DNA from: Planctomycetota bacterium
GTDB taxonomy: Bacteria; Planctomycetota; UBA1135; UBA2386
Assembly (NCBI GenBank): GCA_020851075.1
Contig: JADZDL010000407.1
Location: 1-33,302 of the forward strand
DNA length: 33,302 bases
Direction: 5' to 3'
In this document: positions 1 to 8,444 of the stretch, one piece after another
How the letters are laid out: every line of letters begins with the position of its first letter
Numbering within the stretch: position 1 is the first letter of the stretch
Program-made: the position numbers and the translations under genes
The notes under the pieces: model-generated
What the model saw: the letters and a program-made list of their open reading frames with translations, nothing else
The model's database searches: none
Told to the model about the DNA's origin: nothing

Positions 1-221
1 CATGGAACGCGCGGTGAGGGAGCGACTTCTGGACGGGAAGAAGGCGCCACCGTCGGCCTGCCCCTGGGGTGCCCTCTGCGCTCGACCGCACGGGGTAAGC
101 AGCCAAGCCTGAGTTTCCGGCTTGCGACCGGGCGCCGGGCGCCCATGATCCCAGGAGCGGCGGGCCCCGTGGCGCCTGGCGTCGCCCCGCTTTGCGAAGT
201 CCAACCCCCGAAACGAACTCG

Positions 222-506
222 ATGGCAACTCCCGAAAAGTCCGCAGCGAAGAAGCCCAACCCCGCCCTGATGAAGCCTGTGCAGCCGGACGCGATCCTGG
301 CCGCCGTCGTCGGCAATACGCCGATGCCGCGCAGTGAGATCACCAAGAAGCTCTGGGACTACATCAAGGCCAACGGGCTGCAGGACGCGAAGAAGAAGAC
401 CAACATCAACGCCGACGACAAGCTCAAGGCCGTGTTCGGCGGCAAGGCTGTGGTCACGATGTTCGAGATGACGAAGCTCGTCTCGGCCCACATCCAGAAG
501 GCCTGA
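222..506 (+). CDS. SWIB/MDM2-domain protein
   Basis: A 94-residue basic protein. After a Lys/Pro/Ala-rich N-terminal tail of about 20 residues, nearly the whole length is one SWIB/MDM2 fold. The family pattern is visible: MPRSEITKKLWDYIKANGLQ, then KKTNINADDKLKAVFG and a closing helix MTKLVSAHIQKA. In eukaryotes SWIB domains occur in chromatin remodelling complexes. Stand-alone bacterial versions are known mainly in Chlamydiae, Planctomycetes and some proteobacteria, and their role is unclear, though a DNA- or nucleoid-associated function is often assumed. A TTG 30 nt upstream is in frame, but the ATG at 222 starts the natural basic tail; no strong Shine-Dalgarno is seen. The gene stands alone on the plus strand. 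Family assignment is firm; the function is inference. Confidence 0.9.
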   Translation: MATPEKSAAKKPNPALMKPVQPDAILAAVVGNTPMPRSEITKKLWDYIKANGLQDAKKKTNINADDKLKAVFGGKAVVTMFEMTKLVSAHIQKA

Positions 507-526
507 GCGAAGACCGGCCGGCGCGC

Positions 527-542
527 GGAGCCGAACGGCTCC
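527..542 (+). terminator. hairpin after the SWIB gene
   Basis: The inverted repeat GGAGCCG-AA-CGGCTCC begins 20 nt after the SWIB stop codon. It makes a 6-7 bp GC-rich stem with a tight loop. No U-tract follows, so it is only a possible terminator for the plus-strand gene. Confidence 0.35.
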
Positions 543-648
543 CGCTGGCAAGCTCGCACGGAGCCCGCGAGCACTCCCTAGGTCGCCGTGACGGACCAAC
601 CTCATTGGGTCGCGGGCCCGATCGCCCACGCGCAGCATCCTAACCCAC

Positions 649-1920
649 TCAGCGCAGCATGCCCGCCAGCTTGTCGGCGACCGCCTTGCCCACCACGTGG
701 TTCCCGGCCACCGACATGTGGATGTGATCGGCCTGGAAGATCGCTTCGGGCCGGCCCGCGGCAGCAACCAGCGGTGTCGTGTCCAGGCACGGCACGCCGA
801 TGCGCTCACACAGTTCGAGCAGGTGACGCTGCGCGTTGCCCGGCTGCAGCAGGGCCGCATCGGCATGCAGTTCGGCGAGCACCTTGGTGCGCAGCTCCGA
901 GTCGATGTGGAACTGGCTCGGTAACACCACGACGAGCACCTGCCGCCCCTTCGCATCCCGCTGCAGTTGCCGCAGCGAAGCTTCGACGTCGCGCAACCAC
1001 AGGGTGACCACGGGTTCGACGCCGGGACGGAACCGGTGGTCGCGCGGTGCATCGAGAAACAGGCATGCCGCCGTCTGCGCCGCGGGCATCGCATCGTGCA
1101 GGACCTGCTGCTCCGGGGAGAAGCGGAACCCGGGCAGGATCGACCACTCCATCGCATGCTGGATCAACCACGTCTCCGCGAAGAGCGCCAACCGCGAGCG
1201 CACGCAGAGGCGAGCTCGCCAGGAACTCTGCAGCAGATTGCCAAATGGCCCATCAAACATGCAGCCCGCGATGACCGTGCACGAACGCTGCGCAAGGTCG
1301 TCAGTGAAGTCATTGCCGAGGAAGTACGCGGCCACCAACACATCGGCCTCGGTCACTTCGCTTTCCCGACGCAGACGTTTGCAGGTCGCGGCAAATCCGT
1401 AACCAGGTACACCGGCATTGAACGCCTCGACTTGCAGTCCCTGTTCTAGAAGGATTTGCTGGCCGAGCAGTTGGCCGGCGACCGCGGGAAAACTCTCGTT
1501 CTCAGCCACGGCGTGGCCAAACGTGAGCGAGTCGCCGCCAAACAGGATGCGCCGCGAGCCCGCCTTCTTCGGCCCAAACTCGGCGCCGCGCAGCCCCTGC
1601 GAGTTGATGCGGATCTCGAGGATTCGCGGCTCAAAACGCGCACTCGGGGGCAGATCCTGTGGGTAGGCCTCCTGAAACCCACCGACGAAACCGGGCAACG
1701 GCTCAAAGCAGCCTGGTTCGGGCGAACGCCACGACGGCGCCGTGCTGAACACGCGAAACGCCGCTGGCGGCGCCCACAACAGGCGCAGGAGGATCTCCGC
1801 GGCCACCCCGGCCAACAGCAGCAGGAACCCTGCCAGCACGCAGCGAAACAGCCACCGCCGCTGGGTCGACTTCTTGCGTGGGGCCACACCGCGGGCGCCG
1901 GGTTCCTGCAACGTGGTCAT
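649..1920 (-). CDS. membrane-anchored SGNH/GDSL-like hydrolase
   Basis: A 423-residue protein with a basic N-terminus, one membrane segment at about residues 26-48, and a large domain probably outside the cytoplasm. SGNH blocks are in order: FGGDSLTFG (nucleophile Ser131), FNAGVPGYG (Gly170), LGND (Asn203), and DHIHMS near the C-terminus (Asp398, His401). All four SGNH residues are present, so an active esterase, lipase or acyl-transfer enzyme is likely. Proteins of this type often act on cell-surface polysaccharide acetyl groups; the substrate here is unknown. It begins 86 nt after the DUF1501 gene on the same strand and is plausibly the last gene of that operon. The ATG at 1918-1920 is used because it directly precedes the basic and hydrophobic anchor. 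Confidence 0.85.
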   Translation of the reverse strand: MTTLQEPGARGVAPRKKSTQRRWLFRCVLAGFLLLLAGVAAEILLRLLWAPPAAFRVFSTAPSWRSPEPGCFEPLPGFVGGFQEAYPQDLPPSARFEPRILEIRINSQGLRGAEFGPKKAGSRRILFGGDSLTFGHAVAENESFPAVAGQLLGQQILLEQGLQVEAFNAGVPGYGFAATCKRLRRESEVTEADVLVAAYFLGNDFTDDLAQRSCTVIAGCMFDGPFGNLLQSSWRARLCVRSRLALFAETWLIQHAMEWSILPGFRFSPEQQVLHDAMPAAQTAACLFLDAPRDHRFRPGVEPVVTLWLRDVEASLRQLQRDAKGRQVLVVVLPSQFHIDSELRTKVLAELHADAALLQPGNAQRHLLELCERIGVPCLDTTPLVAAAGRPEAIFQADHIHMSVAGNHVVGKAVADKLAGMLR

Positions 1921-2006
1921 GCGACCGGCACGATCTCCGGCGACGGCGGGTTCGTCAATGCGCTCGCGAATTGCGTTCGCCGCGGGGTGTCACCAGAGCG
2001 GGATCT

Positions 2007-3428
2007 TCAGGCCAACAGGCTGCGCACCACGCGTCCCGAAACATCCGTGAGACGGAAGTCTCGCCCCTGATGTCGGTACGTCAGCTTCTCATGGTGAAAC
2101 CCCAGCAGGTGCAACATCGTCGCATGCAGGTCCGGCACCGACACGGGATCCTCGACGACCTCATAGCCAAACTCGTCCGTCGCGCCCACCACGGTGCCAC
2201 CACGAACCCCGCCGCCCGCGAGCCAGATGCTGAAGGCCTTGCCGTGGTGGTCGCGCCCATAACGATCGCCGGTCTGCCCACCCTGGTTCATCGGTGTGCG
2301 GCCGAACTCCCCCGCACACACGACGAGCGTGTCGTCCAACAGACCTCGACGTTCGAGGTCAATGAGCAGCGCGGCCATCGGCTGATCCACCTCGCGAGCG
2401 CGATCGCGCAGACCGCGGACCAACTGACCATGATGGTCCCAGCCGACGTGGCAAAGCTGCAGGAAGCGGACCCCACGTTCGCACAGGCGGCGCGCCAACA
2501 GGCAATTGGCTGCGAAGGACGGCACTCCAGGCACCGCGCCGTAGAGCTTGCACGTCTGCGCATCTTCGTTCGCGAGGTCCGCGACTTCGGGCACTTCGCT
2601 TTGCATGCGGAACGCAAGCTCATAACTCTGCATACGCGTCTCAATCGCGGGATCGCCGACCGCCGCGAGGCGCATCGCATTGAGTTCGTGCAGCGCATCG
2701 AGCTGCGCGCGCCGACCGCTGCGGTCGAGGCCCGGAGGATCGGCAAGGAAGCGCACCGGCTCCTTGCCCGACAGCAACTGCACCCCTTGATGCTCACCTG
2801 GCAGGAAACCGTTGCTCCACAGCCGCGCCGAGAGTGGTTGCGACGCTGCGATCGGGCCCGAGGTCATCACGGCGTAGGCCGGCAGATTGCGATTGCCGCT
2901 GCCAAGTCCATACGAAGCCCAACCACCACAACTTGGCCGCCCAGCCTGCCCACTGCCCGTCATCAGCAGGCTCTGCGCTGGCTCGTGGTTGATGATCTCG
3001 GTGTGCATCGAACGAACGAGCGCGATGCGATCGCTGACCGCCGCGAGATGCGGCAGCGCTTCGGACAATTCAAAACCACCACGCCCACGCGCGAAGCGGA
3101 AGCGCGAACCCGCAATGACGAGGTTGCGACCACGCAGCTGGTCGATACGTTGCCCCGCGACAAGGCTCTCGGGCATCGGCTGGCCATCAAGCTCCTGCAA
3201 CTTCGGCTTCGGGTCGTAGAGATCGATCTGCGATGGTGAACCGGCCATCATGAGGAAGATCACCCGCCGCGCTCGCGGCGCGAAATGCGGACGCAACGGC
3301 TCTTCTGCACCATTGCCGCGCAGGCTGCGCAGAGCGAGAGACCCCAACAACCCGGCGCTACCACCCAGGAAGGCTCGACGGCCGTGGTGCGCTCCTACTG
3401 CATTCACGAACTGGCTCAGCATGGTCAT
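2007..3428 (-). CDS. DUF1501 family protein
   Basis: A 473-residue DUF1501 protein, a family with an alkaline-phosphatase-like/sulfatase-like fold that is greatly expanded in Planctomycetota and of unknown activity. The N-terminus carries a twin-arginine-like signal (GRRAFLGGSAGLLGSLAL, residues 16-33), fitting the usual Tat export of this family. Family hallmarks follow: RRVIFLMMAGSPSQIDLYDP (residues 54-73), then AGEFGRTP and GRDHHGKAFS, which include probable metal ligands. The start is a pair of ATG codons (MTM) 2 nt after the stop of the upstream DUF1549/DUF1553 gene, so translation is probably coupled. The open frame runs 77 codons further upstream, but that stretch lies inside the preceding gene. 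This gene order is the standard planctomycete arrangement. A role in handling sulfated or complex polysaccharides is often suggested but is not shown here. Confidence 0.93.
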   Translation of the reverse strand: MTMLSQFVNAVGAHHGRRAFLGGSAGLLGSLALRSLRGNGAEEPLRPHFAPRARRVIFLMMAGSPSQIDLYDPKPKLQELDGQPMPESLVAGQRIDQLRGRNLVIAGSRFRFARGRGGFELSEALPHLAAVSDRIALVRSMHTEIINHEPAQSLLMTGSGQAGRPSCGGWASYGLGSGNRNLPAYAVMTSGPIAASQPLSARLWSNGFLPGEHQGVQLLSGKEPVRFLADPPGLDRSGRRAQLDALHELNAMRLAAVGDPAIETRMQSYELAFRMQSEVPEVADLANEDAQTCKLYGAVPGVPSFAANCLLARRLCERGVRFLQLCHVGWDHHGQLVRGLRDRAREVDQPMAALLIDLERRGLLDDTLVVCAGEFGRTPMNQGGQTGDRYGRDHHGKAFSIWLAGGGVRGGTVVGATDEFGYEVVEDPVSVPDLHATMLHLLGFHHEKLTYRHQGRDFRLTDVSGRVVRSLLA

Positions 3429-3430
3429 GA

Positions 3431-6262
3431 TCAGCCTCGGGTCAGGGTTTCGTCGAGGTTCAGCAACACGGCGGCCACGGTCGTCCAGGCCGCCAGTTCG
3501 CACGTGTCGATCGCCGCGGGCAGAGGAACGCTGCCTACCGCCAGCAGGGCGGCCGCAGCTTCCGGCCGCTGCGCAAAGTCCTGGCGACGAGTCTGCAGCA
3601 GCTGCAGCAGCACGACAACCTCGCGAGCTTCCGGTGCGCGGGCGAGACAACGGCGCCACCCAAGCTCGAGCCGGGCGCGATCGTCCCCTGCCGTGGCGAG
3701 CAACAACTGGCCCAGCCCCCGCGCCGCTTCCACGTAGTTGGGATCGTTGAGCAACACCAGTGCCTGCAACGGGGTCGTGGTCTCACAGCGGCGCGCCACG
3801 CAGACTTCTCGCCCAGGGGCATCGAACACGGTGAATGCCGTGAAAGGCACCTGGCGCTTTACATACACATAGAGGCCGCGCCGGTGACGGTCCGCGGGCG
3901 GCGAGGCCTCCTCCCACAAGTCCACCGGCTGCCAGGGCCGAACACTCGGGCCACCAGAGCGCAGATCGAGCAGGCCGCTGATCGCGAGTGCATTGTCGCG
4001 CACGGCCTCGGCCGAGAGACGCCACCGCGACGCGCGCGCCTGCAACCGGTTGTCGGGATCGCGCGCGAGCAGGAGTGGATCGTTCGTGCTTTGTTGGCGG
4101 TAGGTCGCCGAGGTCACGAGCAGCTTCAAGAAGCGCTTCTGCTGGAAGCCACCGTCCACAAACTCGCGGGCCAGCCAGTCGAGCAGTTCGGGATGGCTTG
4201 GGACCTCACCACGCGCACCGAAGTCGTCCACGGTCTCACAGAGACCACGGCCGAAGAACTGCCGCCAAAGCCGATTGGCAGCCACACGGCCGACGAGCGG
4301 GTTGTCCTTGTCGGTGAGCCAGCGCGCGAGCCCGAGTCGGTTGCGCGGCGCCTCCACCGGCAACGTGCCGAGTGCCTGCGGTATCGCCGGCTCCACGACA
4401 TCCCCCGGACGCGAGAAGTCCCCGCGCAGCAAGAGGTGCGTCGGCCGCGGCGCAGCCATTTCCTCCATCACGGCGACCTGCGGCACCTTGCTGAGCAGCT
4501 TCTCCTGCGCAGCCGTCACTGCCGCCAGTTCGCCCAAAAGGTGGGTACCAACCGAATCGACGTGCTGCAGGTAGTAACGATGCAGCAGGTCCTCGTGGTC
4601 CCTGGTCCTCGGCTGCGCAGCGACCGTTCGCAGGTCCTCGGCCACGAGGGCAAACACGGCTTCGCGCGAGATGGCCCGATCAAAGATGCGCACTTCGTCG
4701 ATCGAACCTTCCCACGGCTTCCCATCCACCGCGCCAATGCGCAGGCGGCCATCGTTGTCGATGTCCTCCGGCAACGGCATTTCGGCCGTGGCAGCCGGTT
4801 TCGCGTCCGCCAACGCCACTGGCGCGCCATCGACATACAACTGCAGGCCGCCCGTGCGCCGCGACCCATCGTACGTGGCTGCCACGTGGTGCCATTCGCC
4901 GGCGGCGACCGCATCCCGCGCAAACGCGGTGATCTGCAGCTTCTTGTCCATATCCACCGCCAACACGAACCGCGGGCGCCCGCGGACTAGTTCGAGCACA
5001 TACCCACGATCGCCGCGGGCCTCGTCGACCTTGCCGATTACCACACAGGCACTGTCCAATGCACCGACATCGAGGCGGATCCACGCCGATAGCGAGAAGG
5101 CTGTGTCGGCGCCGAACGAGGCCTGCTGAGCCAACTGCACGAAGGAGTCCTTGCCGTCGAGCCAGATGGCCTCGCCGATCACACCACGCAGGAATCTCGC
5201 TTTGCCAATGCCAACCAGCTCCGCTGCACCGGGACGATCGCACTCGAGATCGACGTGCAGGATCTCCCCCGACGGCGACGGATCCGGGGCCTTCTCGGCC
5301 ATGCCACGCAACCACTGCTGCTGTGCCTCCCCAACCGCCATGCCGCGCTCTCGCAGCTGTTGCGCGACGTCGGAGACCTTCTCCTGCAGCGCCAACCACT
5401 CGGTGCCCTGCGCCGCCGTCGGCAGACGCAGTCGCGGCTCCGCAGTGCCATTGCCGCCTCGCAAGCCACGTTCGGGGGCGCGGTCGAAGAACGCGTAGAG
5501 GCCGTAGTAGTCGCGCTGGCTGATCGGATCGAACTTGTGGTCGTGGCACTCCGCACAACCGATCGTGAGCCCCAACCACGCCGTCGCTGTCGTCGCCACC
5601 CGGTCCGCCACGTAACGGTGCCGGTACTCGCCGGGCTCACCGAGCAGGTCATTGGCAACCGCGTGGTTGCGCAAAAAGCCGGTGGCGATGCGCTGCGACA
5701 ACGTGGCATTCGGCAGCAGGTCTCCGGCGAGCTGTTCGATCGTGAACTGGTCAAACGGCAGGTCACGATTCCAGGCCTCGACGACCCAATCGCGGTAGGC
5801 CCACATGTCGCGATCCGTGTCGAAGTCGTAGCCGTTGGTATCCGTGTAATGCGCGAGGTCCAGCCAATGCGTGGCCATGTGCTCGCCAAACTGCGGCGAC
5901 GCGAGCAGGCGGTCAACCTGCCGTTCGTAGGCATCGGGCGACGTATCCGTCACGAACGCAAGAACCTCAGCGGGCGTCGGCGGCAGGCCGCAGAGATCGA
6001 GTGATACCCGGCGCAGCAAGGTCGGCCGATCCGCTTCGGGTGCGGCATGCAGCCCCTCTGCCGCGAGCCTGGCCAACACAAACGCATCGATCGGATTGCG
6101 GACCGTGGAGCCGGTGGGAAGGGCATGAACGGCCGGAACCGGGGGCCGGTCGGGACGCTGCAACGCCCAGAGTCGCGCTCCTGGAGCCTGAGCAAACGCG
6201 ATTGCCGGATTGGCAATCACCAGCGCGTAGGACACCAACCTGCAGACGGAGATATGGGACAT
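3431..6262 (-). CDS. DUF1549-LamG-DUF1553 planctomycete cytochrome-family protein
   Basis: A 943-residue exported protein. It has a signal peptide at about residues 1-25 ending AFAQA. A DUF1549 (PSCyt2) domain spans about 50-260 and contains one c-type heme motif, CAECHDHKFDP (Cys236-His240). A LamG/concanavalin-like domain spans about 335-560, shown by WHHVAATYDG, LQLYVDG and GSIDEVRIFDRAIS. A C-terminal DUF1553 (PSD1) domain spans about 650-920, with NPLVGRVAANRLWRQFFGRG and TTPLQALVLLNDP. The N-terminal PSCyt1 heme domain found in many relatives is absent. The start is placed at the ATG before the signal peptide; the frame stays open 52 codons further upstream but without a signal. It is probably periplasmic or surface-exposed. 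Together with the DUF1501 partner it is thought to act in polysaccharide-related processing, but the biochemistry is unknown. It is the first gene of the minus-strand operon. Confidence 0.93.
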   Translation of the reverse strand: MSHISVCRLVSYALVIANPAIAFAQAPGARLWALQRPDRPPVPAVHALPTGSTVRNPIDAFVLARLAAEGLHAAPEADRPTLLRRVSLDLCGLPPTPAEVLAFVTDTSPDAYERQVDRLLASPQFGEHMATHWLDLAHYTDTNGYDFDTDRDMWAYRDWVVEAWNRDLPFDQFTIEQLAGDLLPNATLSQRIATGFLRNHAVANDLLGEPGEYRHRYVADRVATTATAWLGLTIGCAECHDHKFDPISQRDYYGLYAFFDRAPERGLRGGNGTAEPRLRLPTAAQGTEWLALQEKVSDVAQQLRERGMAVGEAQQQWLRGMAEKAPDPSPSGEILHVDLECDRPGAAELVGIGKARFLRGVIGEAIWLDGKDSFVQLAQQASFGADTAFSLSAWIRLDVGALDSACVVIGKVDEARGDRGYVLELVRGRPRFVLAVDMDKKLQITAFARDAVAAGEWHHVAATYDGSRRTGGLQLYVDGAPVALADAKPAATAEMPLPEDIDNDGRLRIGAVDGKPWEGSIDEVRIFDRAISREAVFALVAEDLRTVAAQPRTRDHEDLLHRYYLQHVDSVGTHLLGELAAVTAAQEKLLSKVPQVAVMEEMAAPRPTHLLLRGDFSRPGDVVEPAIPQALGTLPVEAPRNRLGLARWLTDKDNPLVGRVAANRLWRQFFGRGLCETVDDFGARGEVPSHPELLDWLAREFVDGGFQQKRFLKLLVTSATYRQQSTNDPLLLARDPDNRLQARASRWRLSAEAVRDNALAISGLLDLRSGGPSVRPWQPVDLWEEASPPADRHRRGLYVYVKRQVPFTAFTVFDAPGREVCVARRCETTTPLQALVLLNDPNYVEAARGLGQLLLATAGDDRARLELGWRRCLARAPEAREVVVLLQLLQTRRQDFAQRPEAAAALLAVGSVPLPAAIDTCELAAWTTVAAVLLNLDETLTRG

Positions 6263-6393
6263 GGAGGGCGACCAGGGAGGGATCGGGCCTCTAGGCGGGA
6301 AAACAGGGCTCCAGGGGTCACCATTCTCCCCAATCAGGTCAACTTCCCTTGCCGTCAGTCCCGGTCGGCACACCCGACACTTCATGGCGCGGC

Positions 6394-6427
6394 TACAATG
6401 ACGCCTTCCCCGCCCCACATGGAAGGA
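6394..6427 (+). promoter_or_regulatory. candidate -10 box and strong RBS of the LamG gene
   Basis: TACAAT at 6394-6399 (context GGCTACAATG) is a near-consensus -10 box; no convincing -35 box is seen 16-18 nt upstream. GGAAGGA at 6421-6427 is a strong Shine-Dalgarno 6 nt before the ATG at 6434 and fixes that start over the in-frame ATG at 6419. The site lies in the 171-bp gap shared with the divergent DUF1549 gene. Confidence 0.45.
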
Positions 6428-6433
6428 CCCCTG

Positions 6434-7549
6434 ATGCGCTCGCTACTCGTCGCCACCATCCTGCTCGCCACCACGATTCCGGCCCAGAACCAAGGCCTCT
6501 CCCTCGCCAACGGCACCACGGCCTACGTCGACGCGCCCTTCTCGCCAAACCTGGTGCCAACCGGCGGCCTCACGGCGGAAGCGTGGGTCACCTACGGCGC
6601 TACGGCCTTGGGCTCTGGTTGGCGATTCCCGACCGTGTTCCGCATGGATCCGAGCCCCAACCAGGCCTCGTACTTCTTGCGCATTGAAGCGGGCCAGACG
6701 CAGTCCAACCGACTGCTCTGGTGGGTCAGCACGACGAACGGCGACTACAGCATCAGCTGGACCTTCGCGGCGGGCACGCTCATTCCGTGGACCCACGTGG
6801 CCGGCAGCTACGACGGCACGACCCTGCGCCTGTTCGTGAACGGCGCCCAGGTCGCGCAAGGCAACGGCACGGGCCCGATCCAGAACCGCGGTGGAGTGTT
6901 CCGCATCGGCAACGGCGACGTGTCGATCACCGGCGGTGAGACGTGGAACGGCGACATCGACGAAGTGCGCGTCTGGCCGTTTGCGCGTTCGGCGGCGGCG
7001 ATCGCGTCGACGATGAACATGCGCCTGCAGTCGATGCCCGGCGAAGTGACGACCTGGAACCTCGATGGCGACGGCCTCGACTCGTCGGGCCAGAACCACG
7101 GCACCGCAATCGGTTCGCCGACCTTCGTCACCAACACGCGGACCGAGCAAGTCGTGCCGTTCCCCGGCGCACTCAACCTCGGCGCGCCGACCGGCTGCCG
7201 CACCGATGGCCTCGCCGCGATCGCCGCGATCGCGAACGTCGGCAACGGCGGCTTCGGCTTCGTCGGCACGCGCGCGCCAGCAAACGCAGGCGGCTTCGCG
7301 CTGCTGTCGATGGGCGCGCTGCCAGCACCGCTGCAAGTGCTCGGCATCGACGTGCTCGTCAACCCCAACCTTGGGGCTTCGCTGTTCGTGCTCGCCAACT
7401 CGCTCGGCACGGCAACGCTCGGTTTTGCGATCCCAAACGACGTCGGCTATCTGGGCCAGGGCTTCTACACGCAGTTCCTGTGGCTCGATGGAACGTGCGC
7501 AAACGGCGTTTCGGCTTCGAACGCGGTGTTCGCCAGCATCCTGCCCTGA
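6434..7549 (+). CDS. secreted LamG/concanavalin-like surface protein
   Basis: A 371-residue secreted protein. A signal peptide occupies about residues 1-18 (MRSLLVATILLATTIPAQ). A single LamG-type jelly-roll lectin/glucanase-like domain follows at about residues 20-240, with WTHVAGSYDGTTLRLFVNG, FRIGNGD and GDIDEVRVWPFARS. The C-terminal 130 residues form a Gly/Ala/Leu-rich beta module (GALNLGAPTGC through FLWLDGTCANG). From memory this resembles a module that recurs at the ends of planctomycete secreted proteins, so it may be a sorting or stalk domain. Only two cysteines are seen there, perhaps a disulfide. LamG domains bind glycans or proteins; the ligand is unknown. The gene is divergent from the DUF1549-LamG operon and stops 4 nt before the AbiEii stop codon. 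The start is set by a strong Shine-Dalgarno. Confidence 0.85.
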   Translation: MRSLLVATILLATTIPAQNQGLSLANGTTAYVDAPFSPNLVPTGGLTAEAWVTYGATALGSGWRFPTVFRMDPSPNQASYFLRIEAGQTQSNRLLWWVSTTNGDYSISWTFAAGTLIPWTHVAGSYDGTTLRLFVNGAQVAQGNGTGPIQNRGGVFRIGNGDVSITGGETWNGDIDEVRVWPFARSAAAIASTMNMRLQSMPGEVTTWNLDGDGLDSSGQNHGTAIGSPTFVTNTRTEQVVPFPGALNLGAPTGCRTDGLAAIAAIANVGNGGFGFVGTRAPANAGGFALLSMGALPAPLQVLGIDVLVNPNLGASLFVLANSLGTATLGFAIPNDVGYLGQGFYTQFLWLDGTCANGVSASNAVFASILP

Positions 7550-7553
7550 GGTC

Positions 7554-8444
7554 TCACACCCACCGCCACTGCTGCGGCTCCCACCGCACCCCGTGGCCCA
7601 GCAGCGGCGGATCCAGGAATCCGCGCGCTGCCGCCGTGACCGCCGCCAACGTCGGCCACGGCAGTTCGTCGCCAGCCGCCATCGCCGCATAGGGTAGCTC
7701 CCAGCTCGACAGCGGCTCCGGCAGCATCTTCGGCAACGGGTGGCTCTGCCGCGCCGCGAACGTCGCCGCCAACGCTTCGCGCAGCAGCGCGCCATCGACG
7801 GCGCGCGCGCTCGCGAGCAGCGCGATATCCGGCAGGTCCTTCACGCGCGAGTTGGGCCGCGGCCGCGGCAAGGTGTAGGCGTGCAGCTTCTCCGCGACGT
7901 GTGATTCCAGCGGGTACAGGCGCAGCTGCGGCGGGGCGATGCCGGCGAAACCGAGCAGGTCGGGGGCCTGTACGGTCTCGATCTCGCCGACGAGAGCGTC
8001 GCCGATCGCGACGTCGACGCCGAAGGGGCGCGCAAACAGCTTGCCATCGATGCTGGCCGCGACGCGGAAGCGCTGGACCGCGTGCTCCATTCCCTCGATG
8101 GCGAGCATCGGGTGCGCGGCATCGCGCCCGAGCGTGAAGGTGAGGAAGTCGTCGAATGGGCGCTCGGCTGCGTTCTGCAGGCGGGCAAGCAGACGATCGG
8201 GCGCGTCGGTGATGCGCAGATCGACGTCCTTCGTGGTGCGGGCGCGCGGCACGCGGAGGCCGAGGCCGACACCCCCCTTCAGGATCGCGGCCTCCCCGAA
8301 CTCGGCGACGACCCGGGCCAGGAACCGGTCGTAGGCCACACTCTGGCGAAGTGGTTCGAGCTGCGCGCCACCACCGAGGTTGCGCAGCCGCTGGTCGAGG
8401 GCCTGACGGAACGCCCGCGCCGAAGGGTAGGTCTGGGGCTTCAT
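7554..8444 (-). CDS. abiEii: AbiEii-type nucleotidyltransferase toxin
   Basis: A 296-residue protein of the AbiEii/AbiGii (DUF1814) family, the toxin of type IV AbiE systems. It has the nucleotidyltransferase core ILKGGVGLGLR followed by RTTKDVDLRI, giving the metal-binding Asp73 and Asp75. Further family motifs are ESHVAEKLHAYT (with the conserved Lys) and RVKDLPDIALL. AbiEii proteins bind GTP, and relatives of the MenT group transfer nucleotides to tRNA 3' ends, which halts growth during phage infection. The ATG overlaps the stop of the upstream antitoxin gene by 4 nt (ATGA), the usual antitoxin-toxin coupling. The frame is open far upstream across the antitoxin gene, but that extension has no family similarity. 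The length is normal, and all expected catalytic residues are present, so the toxin looks intact. Confidence 0.92.
   Translation of the reverse strand: MKPQTYPSARAFRQALDQRLRNLGGGAQLEPLRQSVAYDRFLARVVAEFGEAAILKGGVGLGLRVPRARTTKDVDLRITDAPDRLLARLQNAAERPFDDFLTFTLGRDAAHPMLAIEGMEHAVQRFRVAASIDGKLFARPFGVDVAIGDALVGEIETVQAPDLLGFAGIAPPQLRLYPLESHVAEKLHAYTLPRPRPNSRVKDLPDIALLASARAVDGALLREALAATFAARQSHPLPKMLPEPLSSWELPYAAMAAGDELPWPTLAAVTAAARGFLDPPLLGHGVRWEPQQWRWV

Noticed and set aside
2..112. A 36-codon frame starting with ATG at position 2.
   Set aside because: It is short, has no recognisable pattern and may be the tail of something outside the window. There is not enough to call a gene.
588..1007. Long open frames on the plus strand opposite the SGNH hydrolase.
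   Set aside because: They are Arg/Pro/Ala-rich shadow translations of a real gene with clear catalytic motifs on the other strand.
1878..3239. A 453-codon plus-strand frame over the DUF1501 gene.
   Set aside because: The minus strand has a full DUF1501 protein with its hallmark motifs. The plus frame is an artefact of high GC content.
6443..7795. A 450-codon minus-strand frame opposite the LamG gene.
   Set aside because: It is Arg/Ala/Val-rich with no domain pattern and crosses the ends of two real genes.
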